Assembly (NCBI RefSeq): GCF_030272615.1
Contig: NC_081411.1
Location: forward strand, 213,873,654 to 213,937,653
DNA from: Cryptomeria japonica
Taxonomy: Eukaryota; Streptophyta; Pinopsida; Cupressales; Cupressaceae
Direction: 5' to 3'
Length of the DNA: 64,000 bases
Numbering within the stretch: the stretch's first letter is position 1; each line of letters begins with the position of its first letter. The translations under genes and the position numbers were made by a program. Under the pieces are notes generated by a model, which had not been told where the DNA came from, did not search any database, and was given only the letters and a program-made list of their open reading frames with translations. Of this stretch, positions 48,460 through 58,580 are shown piece by piece.

Positions 48460-48506
48460 ATCATCTTGATGATGAATCACGGAGTGTGATTTGAAACGTT
48501 GATGAT
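48460..48506 (+). ncRNA. Hammerhead-ribozyme-like motif in the element's right arm
   Basis: Same layout as the minus-strand units but on the plus strand, facing the coding region: ATCATC, TTGATGA, stem II GAATCAC/GTGATTT, GAAAC, GTT, GATGAT. The first core base is T instead of C, so cleavage would be weak or lost. Confidence 0.7.
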
Positions 48507-48634
48507 AAAAAACTGGTATACACAATTGAATTGAGAAATAAATAATTGGATATTAGCACGGATTGTGGAAATCTGATAACACTAATCGATACCCTTCATG
48601 AGAAGGAATTATGTGTGAAATCTAAACAGCTGGA

Positions 48635-49994
48635 ATGCCTAAGGATCAAGCTAGCAAAGAAGGTTGCAGATCTGACTTTTTGAAGCGTTGTAGAGATTGT
48701 CAGTTGATCCCCTCTTTCGTGAAAATTTCCCATCATCTTGCGAACGCCCACACGAGACATATTTTCTTTCAGGCCTGTCTTTCTCTCCTCAGATCAGTCA
48801 TTAAATCAACAAGGAGGTCTATCAATTTTCTAAACGCTAGATTCTTGCCTCTTCATTTGGAGCTCGCTTCTTCATTACGTCCGGACCTTTGGGCTCGCCT
48901 GGACTTAACTTCCTATGCCAGGGCCATGGGCCATTAGGTGGAGTGTATCAAGAGACAAAAGAAGAAGTTCCTAGCTCTGCAACATAGACGCCTTGCCAGC
49001 CATCATTCGCTGTCCCTTGCTATCTCGATCTCTCCTTACCCGTCACCTCACCAATCCTCGACTTCTCCACACCCCTCTTTGCACTCGGTTTCTCCTCCCT
49101 GCTGGCCGGACCCCAACCCAGTTGTGAATCTCCTGTCGCATCCCCCCCAACAAGCGCTCTTTCCTATAGCAGACAGAGTAGGCTTTGTCAATAATGGGGA
49201 TTATTCTTGTGTCTTGGATTATAACCACCTTTACATCCCCGACAGCAATCGATCAATTCTTTTGAGGATTCCTCTTGCTCAAACGTGATATCTGGTGGTT
49301 TTCCTTCGCACCCAGAGAGTTCCAGCGTCCAAGCACAACAAGCTGACTTGCAACGGCCCCTTTCCAACGGCTCTTCCTTGTCACATCATGGTACGTTGCC
49401 CTTGGCTCAACAACTCCAATCAACTCTCTCTTGCATTATTTGTTCGAATGATTTTGGCTTCCGTAATTTTGTTTCTTGCAAGAATTACCTGTCTCAAGCC
49501 CCTTCTCTGGCATCACATCGGTGCCACATGTCATCTTTGGATTTGGTTGATCCTTCCCCTACGTCGCGTCCCGCTTCTAGCCCATCACCGGCCTCTCTTC
49601 CCATTGAGTCACCTTTAATGCCTCCCCCTCGTGTTCTCGTACAGTCTTAGGTGACGCCTCGTCCTTTCATTCTCTTTCCCCGAGTAGGCCCTTCCTTCCT
49701 CGGTCTACTCCTATTATTTCTCCTATTAAGATTTGGGAGTTGAAGCTTGTTGTCAATTTGTCTCATGCCTTCATTGATCCTCTCGCCTTTAACTTTCTCA
49801 AGCGTGGTCTTAGCTTTGTTGTGGCTCCTCGTTCCATCCCTCATGTTGACTTCCTTATTGAGATTGAGAATGTGGTCCGCACGCTCCCCATTGATGTTGC
49901 TGAAGAGGTTAGAGAAGATTGTGTAATGGCTCTTCGACATACCAAACCTCCAAAATGTAACGTTCCTAAAGCTGAGATTCTTGCTTTTAATTAA
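48635..49994 (+). pseudogene. Penelope-like element, N-terminal coding region
   Basis: The frame from 48635 gives DFLKRCRDCQLIPSFVKI and FFQACLSLLRSVIKSTRRSI, the kind of basic helical start typical for these proteins. It meets TAG at 48935-48937 and continues in the same frame. The stretch 49280-49650 is low-complexity and rich in S and P. From 49740 the frame reads LVVNLSHAFIDPLAFNFLKR, GLSFVVAPRSIPHVDF and EIENVVRTL, a conserved block just before the reverse transcriptase. It ends at the 46-base duplication near 49994. Confidence 0.75.
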
Positions 49995-50053
49995 CTTATG
50001 AGAAATCGTTCCTAAAGCTGAGATTCTTGCTTTTAATTAACTTATGAGAAATA
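49962..50053 (+). repeat. Exact 46-bp tandem duplication in the element
   Basis: CGTTCCTAAAGCTGAGATTC and the bases after it to 50007 are repeated exactly at 50008-50053. 46 bases shift the frame by one, from the N-terminal block into the reverse transcriptase, so this alone breaks the protein. Confidence 0.9.
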
Positions 50054-51257
50054 ATGATCTCATCATTTTTAAAGCGGACAAGGGCAATGCCAACATCATT
50101 ATGGACAAACATGATTACATTTCCAAAATGTGTGCCCTTCTTGCAGACACCAATAGTTACGAAATTGTGTCTTGTAACCCTTGTCCCAAGATCATGAAGA
50201 AAGTCAAATCGGCTATCTCTAGCTCCCCCTTTGATGATGTGACCAAGTTGCATCTTCTTTCGTCTAAGGAAGTGACTCCTCGTATCTACGGGGCCCCAAA
50301 AATTCATAAAGTCGGCATTCCTTTGAGACCCATTGTTGACACCATTGGTTCTCCTACTTAAAAATTGGCCTCCTTTCTTACCAAATTAATCTCGCCTCTG
50401 GTGGGTAACTCTGTCTTCTTCATCAAAGACTCCACCCATTTTGTCCAATTATCAAAGAGACCAAATTGGAGAGAGATGACATCTTGGTGAGCTTTGATGT
50501 GGTCTCCCTCTTTACTAAGGTCCCCATTCCCAATTCCATAGAGATTGTTAAACACAAGGTTAGTGGGGAGATTGCCTCCTTGGTGGAACTGTGCCTTAGA
50601 TCCACATTCTTTTCCTTCCAAGGGGTCATCTATGAGCAAGTTGATGGGGTAGCCATGGGCTCCCCTCTCTCCCCAATTCTAGCCAACTTATATATGGAAC
50701 ACTTTGAGGACTTGGCCTTGCATTCTTTCCCACTCAAGCCTAAGTGATGGAAGCGATACATGGATGACACCAATGTTTGTTGGCCCCATGGTCTGGACAA
50801 GTTACATGACTTTCATTCTCACCTTAGCAACATTTCTCCATGCATTACTTTCACCATAGAGCTTGAGTCCAACAACCAATTATCTTTCCTTGATGTCTTA
50901 ATCCTCAAAAAACCCAATGGCTCCCTTGGTCGTCGGGTTTTCCACAAAGCCACCCATATCGATCTATATCTTCTTTCTTCTTCACATCACCACCCTAGCC
51001 AAAAATATGGGATTCTCAAAACCTTGGTCTTAAGAGCCCATTGCATTTGTGACAATGAGAACCTTATTCATGAGCCTTCTCAAAATCTTCAGCTAGTTTT
51101 TTGGTGGAATGGATACTCGAACAAACAAATCTCTAGAGCCTTCCACGAAGCCAAATCTTATTTCCACTCGGTCACCACCCCTCATCCTCCCTTCCTCCTC
51201 TTCCTCCGGGTGTGTCCCTTCCTTATGTTGAAGGCATTTCCCACAAGATTACTATAA
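50044..51257 (+). pseudogene. Penelope-like reverse transcriptase
   Basis: The order of motifs is that of Penelope-class reverse transcriptases: LIIFKADKGNANIIMDKHDY, TPRIYGAPKIHK with PLRPIV, LVSFDVVSLFTKVPI, YEQVDGVAMGSPLSPILANL, the catalytic RYMDD (tyrosine to aspartates at 50757-50768), LSFLDVLILKKPNG, FHKATHIDLYL and SSSHHHPSQKYGILKTLVLR. The enzyme copies element RNA at a nicked site. Breaks are TAA at about 50359, a frame change near 50450, and TGA at 50745-50747, two codons before RYMDD. Both catalytic aspartates remain. The sequence is unlike the LINE reverse transcriptases elsewhere in the window. Confidence 0.88.
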
Positions 51258-51697
51258 TTCTTCTCAAAAAAGATTTGCGGTGTGCTTTCAAACCCTTTTC
51301 CACCTTGAAGAAGCATGTGCCCCCTCTCAAAGACTCCAAGGGTGTCTTTTTAGAGTCAGGAGTCTACAAGGTCGTTTGCTCCTACGACATCCCCTTTATT
51401 GGTAAAACAGGCTATTCATTCATTACTAGAATCAAAGAACATGGTGTTGATATCAAGCATGAGCATGTGCTCAAATTGGCCTTAGCTGAACATTGCTCTA
51501 CCACCAAGCATCATATTTGTTTAGAGAACACTCAAATCTTGTGTAAGGAGGACAACTTCTTCAAATGGAAGCTTAAAGAGGCTGTCAAGATCATTAATCA
51601 TCCAACCAATCGTAATCAAGATGATGGGTTGAACCTAAGCCTATCTTGGCATCCTTTACTCTCTATCCTTAGGAGCCATCATCGACCCCCATCTTGA
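51254..51697 (+). pseudogene. GIY-YIG endonuclease domain of the Penelope-like element
   Basis: This frame follows the reverse transcriptase in another frame and gives the GIY-YIG nuclease that nicks target DNA in endonuclease-plus Penelope elements. It reads FLESGVYKVVCS (GIY as GVY), IPFIGKTGYSF (YIG as FIG), TRIKEHGVD with the conserved Arg and EH, LALAEHCSTTKHH, and ends HPTNRNQDDGLNLS and WHPLL. The CGK-type segment expected before YIG reads YDI here, and the first Tyr of YIG is Phe, so the active site is altered. The stop at about 51695 fits the natural end of such proteins. Confidence 0.87.
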
Positions 51698-52323
51698 TCT
51701 CTCTCCTCCTTGCTTTCCCTTCTTCTCTTCTCTCCTCCCCCTCCTCTTGTTTTTCTTTTCTTTTCCTCATTTATTTCTCTCTTGAGCCTCTTTTTGTCTC
51801 CTTTATTTTGGTGTTTATTTGTTTTCATTCCCTTCCTATTTCTCTTCTTTGATTTTTTTACTCTCAGGATTTTGTATTGTGTGTTTTTGAGTGGCTCGTT
51901 TTAGTTTGTTTGCTTCCTATTTCTTCTTCTTTCCTTGTATTTATATTTCTAGGTTGTGCTCTTGTCTTTAGTGTCTTATTTAGATGTGTGTGGGTGTATA
52001 CATATTTGCATATACATGTATGTATATATAAACATAGACATGGCTGCATATATTCACACACACACACACACATTTCTAAATACATATATACACACATACA
52101 TGGATGCATATAGTATGTATGTATGTATGTATGTAAGTATGTATATTTATGTATATGTATATGTATATGTATATTTATATATGTGTGTGTATATGTATAT
52201 ACATATATTAATATATATGTATATGTGTATAAATATGCATATACATATATAAATATATATATGTATATACATATATTCACATACATACATACATATACAT
52301 ATATGTATGTATGTATGTATGTA
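51698..52323 (+). repeat. Element 3' region: pyrimidine-rich stretch and (CA)/(TATG) microsatellites
   Basis: After the endonuclease stop come 250 bases rich in TCTTT words. Then dinucleotide and tetranucleotide repeats follow: (CA)n near 52056-52071 and (TATG)n near 52113-52132 and 52302-52323. No coding content. The microsatellite was the landing site of the nested LTR. Confidence 0.8.
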
Positions 52324-53966
52324 TGGTGGCAGGAAAAGCGAGATCGAGTGACTAGGACCTAATCCCACTTTTGCCAACACATTGAGAATACGAAAGAGCC
52401 TAGGGAGATAGCTAACTTTGGCTACTTCTTGTGAGAAAGAGAGGGCCAAATATTATCTCTTAGGGTTTCTATTCCTCTTGTTGCAAATGATAATAAAAAC
52501 TAGGTTTTGAATGATCAACTAGACTAGGAGATAAAGAATGAAGCATAAATGAACTTGAAAATGCACAAACTTGCAGATCTGAAACTGAGATACTAAAAGA
52601 ATGAAAGGGCGAGGATTCTGGATGTGTACCTGATGCTGCCAATTGACCAAAATTGACTTGGACTAGGGTGCCATGCCAATGTCCTGTTTCTGTAGACAGG
52701 AGGCTGCAACTGAGAAACTGTAAATCTAAGATCCTGAAGCTGCAACTAGCTAAAAATTACTGAAAAGCAGGGGGACCGTGGAACCACGCCATTGTCCTGG
52801 GTAGGACCAGGGCACCACACCCCTGTCCTAGGCAGATTAGAGTAGATCAGATGATTCTAGGTGGTTCCTGTGCCTTTTGCTGAGCTGAAAATGCCTTCGG
52901 GTACATGTTTCTAAACCTGCAACTGAAAAGGGAAGGTTTGGGTGGCTATATAGGGTTTTTTCTTAGTAAAACCCTTGTGTTGGTGATTTTTACCTCCACA
53001 AATAGCCGATAATATACTGAAAATGTGTGTGCTAGAACTTTGTGTGTATGCAAGACCCTAAAATGAAAGTAAACAATCTAGAGCAACCCTAAAGAGTAAA
53101 CCCTAGTTGATTGTAATTGACAAAGTAAATTCTCTAAATCAATGATGCAAAGTGATCTAAAGCATGAATGTAAATATGCAAATTGATGTAAAGAAGCTCA
53201 TACCAAGACATGAAAATAACATGAAATCATACCAATCCCCAAGGGAGAGATATTGCCACTATATCTCCTAATTATTCTTCAATGTCTTCAAGGCTCCTAA
53301 TTGATGAAGAATGCTTGACAAATGCTTGGTGAATGTTGTTGAAGACTCCACATAGGCTTCTCTTTTACTACATAGAAGGCTCCTTATGCTCCAAAAACCT
53401 ACTCTTAGATTCTTAGATAGATTCATCCATAAGAAAGAGAGCTCTTATGTATGAAACCCTAGATCTTAATTATGACTTAATTTCGACTTTAGGCCAACAT
53501 AGGAATTGAATTTCCCACCAATATTTTGGGGTTAAACATTATAATATCATATAATTGTGCTCCCGAAATTTCAGGAAAAAAATTGAGGACCGTGGCAAGA
53601 ATGCACATGGTCCAACCAACTTTTCACCAAACTTTCAGGGCCATTAGATGTGATGATATTAGAGCGGATCCCAAAGTTAGAACTAATTTCAAGGTATTTT
53701 GATATGCGAAATTGGGCCTTAAAGGTCGAAATAGGACATATTTAGGGTTTATGATTAAATGATTTATAAAATGGGGCACACTTAGGGTAAAGGGCCCAAT
53801 TTTATAATGCGAGGAGTGGTGAAATAGGACTTTAAATTAAATTAAATTAATTAATTAAATTCTTAAAGGGAAATAATAATGCAAGATGCAAACACACTTA
53901 GGCAGGTGCTAACCTAAGTGTGAAATTGTACCACCCTAACAAGGGTGTACAATTTATGATAGTACA
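52324..53966. mobile_element. Solo-LTR-like insertion (1.64 kb) in the element's microsatellite
   Basis: Non-repetitive sequence starting TGGTGGCAGG and ending ATGATAGTACA splits a TATG repeat that resumes at 53967. The TG...CA ends, the TATA-like GGCTATATAGGG near 52942 and the lack of coding sequence fit a solo LTR. The flanking five bases (ATGTA and ATATG) are not identical but lie in a repeat, so a target duplication cannot be proven. Near its middle, similar words recur (GGGACCGTGGAACCACGCCA, GGACCAGGGCACC). Confidence 0.65.
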
Positions 53967-54374
53967 ATATGTATGTATGTACACATTCATAAATATGTGT
54001 GTGTATTTATATATATTCTTTCTTATTTATTTATATACTTACACTCACTCACTTCTTACATTCATATTTAGATATTTGTAGACACACTCATATGGTGGTA
54101 TGTTGTATTCCCCAATTTTTTCTCATATTTATAGCTTGTAGTCCTTGTTTTAGGATTTTTGTTTCTTGTTATTTATATTTATTTATTTTATGTCTTTTCC
54201 TCTTTTATTTCTTCTTTTTGACTTTTGAGCATTCTGGTTTTTTGGTTTTCTTTATGTTTTGGTTTATTGTATTGTTTTGGGTTATTATTATTCTATATTA
54301 TTTTTCCTTGTTTTTTGTGCCCCTTCTTACCCTACATCTCTTTTTATTCCTTTTTAGGTTTGGAACTAGCTATT

Positions 54375-54495
54375 TTTCACCCCCTTGGCATTCTTGAATA
54401 TCCTAATGATGAATCACAAAATGTGATTCAAAACGTTGATGATAAAAAAATTATGTACATAATCGAATCCAAAAACAAATAATTGCATATTAGCA
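54375..54495 (+). repeat. Right terminal repeat copy of the Penelope-like element
   Basis: CTTGGCATTCTTGA through AAATAATTGCATATTAGCA matches the right arm at 48445-48558. It marks the 3' end of the element. Beyond it, similarity to the left copy stops. Confidence 0.8.
54397..54443 (+). ncRNA. Degenerate hammerhead-ribozyme-like motif at the element's 3' end
   Basis: The layout is kept: CTAATGA, stem II GAATCAC/GTGATTC with loop AAAAT, CAAAAC, GTT, GATGAT. G to A changes in both core boxes should abolish cleavage. Conservation of the stem with a changed loop shows it is the same motif. Confidence 0.65.
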
Positions 54496-54504
54496 GTTTA
54501 AAAG

Positions 54505-55670
54505 TAGAGATATAAATGTTGATATGTGGTGACTAATCATGCTACAGAAAGTTTGTGCCTGTAAGAAGTTTGCAATTGCAGGAAGGACATCAATATGTTA
54601 ATTGCACTATAGTAAGGAGGTTAGAAAATAGTTATAATTTAATTATTGGTTAAATCATTTAAGTTATTAAAAATAAAATGTATGAAACTAATTTTTTTTG
54701 GATTCATATGAAAGTGTTACCTTGTCATTTGTCCCTCATAACAACAGTGAGTCGCCTTGCAAAAATTTTAGTTGAGTCCTTATCTTGTTTAAAATTCATT
54801 GGTTCAATCCCTAATTCGCTTGTAAATCATTTCTAAATCCTTAGCGTTAAGTTTCAATGGTCTGTTTGAACCTCATGAACCCCTCGAACCATCTTGAAAA
54901 GAGTTCATAGTGTTCATTTAGGTAGCGCAGGTTCTAAGTTGTGTCTAAGATATTTTAAGGCTAACATTTACGTCAAGTGTTTTGCAGCGGCACTATTTTA
55001 TGGTTGTGGTCGATGTTTCATATCATTTCTCTCCAGATGGTGAACTGTTTGAACTTAGTTCAAATAGTTAAGTGATGTTCAACATGTTCGATGAAGTTCA
55101 AAGGGCTAGCGACAATCAACAAAGTTAATATTTTCAATTGGAAACCTCCTTGGTGCAGCGTATGCTTTGAACTACCTGAACCCTCATGAAGTCAGTTCAA
55201 ATTATTCATGCATGTTCAAATCAGGTGGGTCCCATAGACTAAACGACGTGATGGTGCATTTATTGCCAAGTGATGAAAATCTGACCATATCTCGGGTGAC
55301 ATCAGCCTGCCAATTTTTGAAGGCAAGTAATCATTTTTGGGAATTGGCAGTTATGCTGAGAGCACCATTGTGCATTAAATGCACACGGGTGATGTAAAAT
55401 CGCAATGCTTGACACATTTGAGTTGATGGCTGAAATTAATGCACTAAATGAGCTTTTGTCGCTTCATTTGCTATAAGGTATGAAGTGATTAATTTTTGAA
55501 ACATGTTCTTCATTGATGCAGAGTGTTTGATAGAAGGTTTGTCTGCTGGTAGTTGTTTGATTAGTTTCAACTGTGAAGGTGAGTTTTGATTCCTATCTTC
55601 TCCAGTGATTTTTAGATGTTTTTCTTTCTCAGAATAAAATTTTTGGGAGAAATAAGGGTTTTTGTTTATG
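54505..55670. other. Intergenic, 5' flank of the next element
   Basis: No domain was recognised. GTTCAAA/GAACTT words recur many times between 54860 and 55210 without forming a clean tandem repeat. This may be the leader or LTR of the element whose ORF starts at 55675, but no boundary was found. Confidence 0.4.
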
Positions 55671-55674
55671 AATT

Positions 55675-58320
55675 ATGAAGTCCACTTTGCATCTTTTCAG
55701 AAATATTTTCAATCTTGCTTGCACAGAACCCATTGTCAGTCACACAAACCTGAAAGGAGAGAATTTGGAGGTCTTGAAGGAAAGGGCATTTAAAAATATT
55801 GATGGTTCTTTTGGTTTAGAAATTCTAAGTAGCGGCCTGATAGAGGCGGCAGCCTTCCCTCCTACTATTCCTAGCCCAGAATTAGTTAGGGAGTGCATTG
55901 CGAGATATGACCCTATTTCTGAAACTATCAAGAGGGACAATGGTGAAACCCCCATTGTGATTAACAGGGAAGTCATTTCATCTATTTTCAAATTTCCTGA
56001 TTATAAGTTCTCCAATTTTTCCCCTTCCCAATCAGTCACTGTGTTCAATGCAGACAAGACTGGACACCGGAACAATATAGCGAAGCATTGGTTGAGAGTT
56101 CCTCAGAGAGGTGGCTCCAGGTTACCTAAATATCCCAACAAAAATCACATGCTTCCCTACATCCATGATGTTATGTTGTTGTTACACCGAGTTAGAGGTT
56201 CAGCTGAGGCCTACAACTTTGATGACTGGATTTACTATTATGTGCAATTGGTGTTGGAAGGAAAGCAGGTCCTTGATTGGGCAACGCTTATTGCTGACTC
56301 CATGAGGAAACAACTGAGGATGGCAAAGAATTTCAAGAAAAACTTCTTTATGTCTTCGTATTTGATATATTGTCTGGCATGTGTCAAAGAAATAATGGGA
56401 ATTCCTAGGCAACTTGCTGAAGGGGATGTTTCTGTATACGACTTTTACCCCATGCTACAAAAATATAATGCATTGTTAGATTTTAGGAGAGTGCATAATG
56501 CTTTCCTGGGAGACTTATGTTATGAATTGAAGAACATGAAATCTAAAAGGATGTCTGAAGAAGCCCAGGCCTTAGTGAAAAGATATGGTAGCTTCTTTGT
56601 TTAGTTTCCTCATTTCTGTTATACAAGGGTGGGTGGTTTCGAAGAAGAGCCTTTCAAACTTCCTCATTTTTGTTCAGATTGTTTTGTCCTTGCTGAGATT
56701 TGTAGGCATTTGTGTACTATAATTAAGAAAGCTCAACCCAAGGATAAATAGGAGGATCATTTTCCTGTTCAATTGGGCACTTTATCTTGTAGTTCAATGT
56801 CAGATACGTTGAGCATAGGAGCTGACTTGAAGAATTTTAATTTTCAACTGTATCATGAAAGGAATGGTTTTGATAATAAGGGTTTCTCACAGAGTCTTGG
56901 TTTGATGCCGCACCTTCCTATCCCACACTTGGAGGACTTTTAGGAAGATTGTTGTGATGAGCTTGAAGTGTTCATAAGAGTAAATATGAGAATGGTTCTG
57001 GAAAAAATTGTGTCATTGCAGGTGAAACTTGATATAAGTGGGATCGAAGAGGATTATGTGGAGCTATTTGCACCTGGGTATCTAGATCAAACTGAACCTG
57101 AAACATCCTACATTAATTGGGATGTGGAAGAGGAAGATGATATACAACTCAGAACAAAAAGAGTCATAGAGAGAACTACAGATTGGGTCAATAAGAAAAG
57201 AATAATGAAATCAAGCATCAAGATTAGTCCTGCAAGAGATAATGTGGTTTCTCTACATTCCCCCAAATGCTTTTCTAATACCACTTCTATGCCTGTTCAT
57301 GTAGGTAAAAATAAGAAGTCATCTCACATCAAGCACGAGCCTAAACCTGCTTTGAACTTTCTTGCTCCTCGATACACAAGGTTACAGAGTGTTGCATAGA
57401 AGAAAATGGTCCAGGTCAGAGACACATAAGTGAAAGAAAAGATCCTTGATAGTCATATTTTTGAGGTCGAGGACCTTGATAGTGACATTGTCAACACCAT
57501 GGATTCTCATGCAATTATTGTAGCCATGACACCACCCCCTAAAGTAACTGGAGTAACAACTAGTTCAAGCACAACTCCCAAATGGTTAACTACTTCAATA
57601 AGTAAGAACGGAGATCGATCCCAGTGTCTATCCCAATTCAAGACATGGTGGTGAAATACATGGAGAAAGGGCCTAAACAGAAGAAGTTCAAAACAACCAT
57701 TAGGTTGAACGCTAATGAAAAGACCGGGAAATGGGTTGCTGAAATCGCTTCCTATAAACCCAAGGAAGAAAGTAAAGAAATAAATGCAGAAGATTTTGAG
57801 GTCACCAAAATAGATCTCGGAAACATGAGCAGGGACTCTGATAACCACATTTTCAATGTGACGGCTAAGAATATACTCACCAAGTAAGAAAAAGATGGAC
57901 AAGAGAAAAGGAAACTAAAATGACATATCGTGATTCTAGCTCAATTCATTGATAGCCTAGGTTGTTTTGGAGCACTTCCCATATCATAGGCTTCAGGAAG
58001 TTTTGATCCTACTTCACCAGAGAACAAGAAACTAATTAATTAAGTTCAGCGAGCCAAGAGCATCATAGAGACCATAGAGAAATGGATTGAAGGAGTGATC
58101 AGAGATGGCGAAAAATATATTACAAATTCCAGGAAGCTATGCAATGAAATGCAAAATCTCACTGCGGAGATCCAGAATCAGATTGTGTCCTTATATAGGC
58201 ACACTCAAACCATTTCAACCATTATGGCATCCATAACTACCTTGTAGAGTGATTTTACAACTTTTCTCACTTTTTGTCAAAATGTTGCTTGACAACATTG
58301 GCAATTTTTGACTCTTAGTG
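55675..58320 (+). pseudogene. Decayed long ORF of unknown, transposon-like type
   Basis: The first open part (55675-56604, 309 codons) starts MKSTLHLFRNIFNLACTEPI and contains VINREVISSIFKFPDYKFS and YYYVQLVLEGKQVLDWATLI. The pattern recalls the plant-specific putative transposon protein domain found in many repeat-derived ORFs, but I cannot confirm it. The same frame continues through in-frame stops at about 56602, 56746, 56941, 57397 and 57427. Four of these are TAG. Beyond them lie acidic and lysine-rich stretches (VEEEDDIQL, IKISPARDN), a frame change near 57600, IQDMVVKYMEKGPKQKKFKT, and a helical tail with EKWIEGVIRDGEKYI near 58070. The whole would be about 870 codons. No reverse transcriptase or transposase catalytic motif was seen. 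Function unknown. Confidence 0.6.
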
Positions 58321-58580
58321 CATTATTTACCTACAAGACAAATATCTTCCACCTAACAATTTGAGATGGTGTCAAATCAATAAATACACCTACTCCAATT
58401 CCTTTCTAGGCTTGTTACAAGGTTTTTAACACATTTTCACTATAATGCCATTTTTGGCTTACAAGGCACTATGGGCCAAAACTGGCAAGAAAACTTGAGA
58501 AAAACTATCTAAACAACTCTAAGATAAACCTAAACCATAATGAAACCTAAAACACACACTTGGACTCTTACAATAGTCCT

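Larger units (their letters stand above)
48116..54495 (+). mobile_element. Penelope-like retroelement with GIY-YIG endonuclease (decayed, nested insertion)
   Basis: The whole 6.4-kb unit, less a 1.64-kb nested LTR, has the plan of an endonuclease-bearing Penelope-like element. Terminal repeat material with hammerhead-like motifs lies at the left in both orientations (48116-48585). An N-terminal region, reverse transcriptase, linker and GIY-YIG domain follow, then a long 3' region with microsatellites and a last terminal-repeat copy (about 54375-54495). The left arm (48116-48260) is the reverse complement of the right arm (48428-48585), and the copy at 54.4 kb has the orientation of the right arm. 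Similarity ends at ATATTAGCA at about 54504 on the right. Multiple stops show it cannot move by itself. Elements of this class in plants have been reported chiefly in conifers. Confidence 0.85.

Noticed and set aside
51710-52449. Overlapping open frames on both strands rich in Tyr, Ile, Cys and His
   Set aside because: They are translations of TATG/CA microsatellites and a pyrimidine-rich 3' region, not proteins.
53999-54482. Phe/Leu-rich open frame resembling a membrane protein
   Set aside because: T-rich 3' non-coding DNA of the Penelope-like element gives Phe and Leu by composition; it overlaps the terminal repeat.
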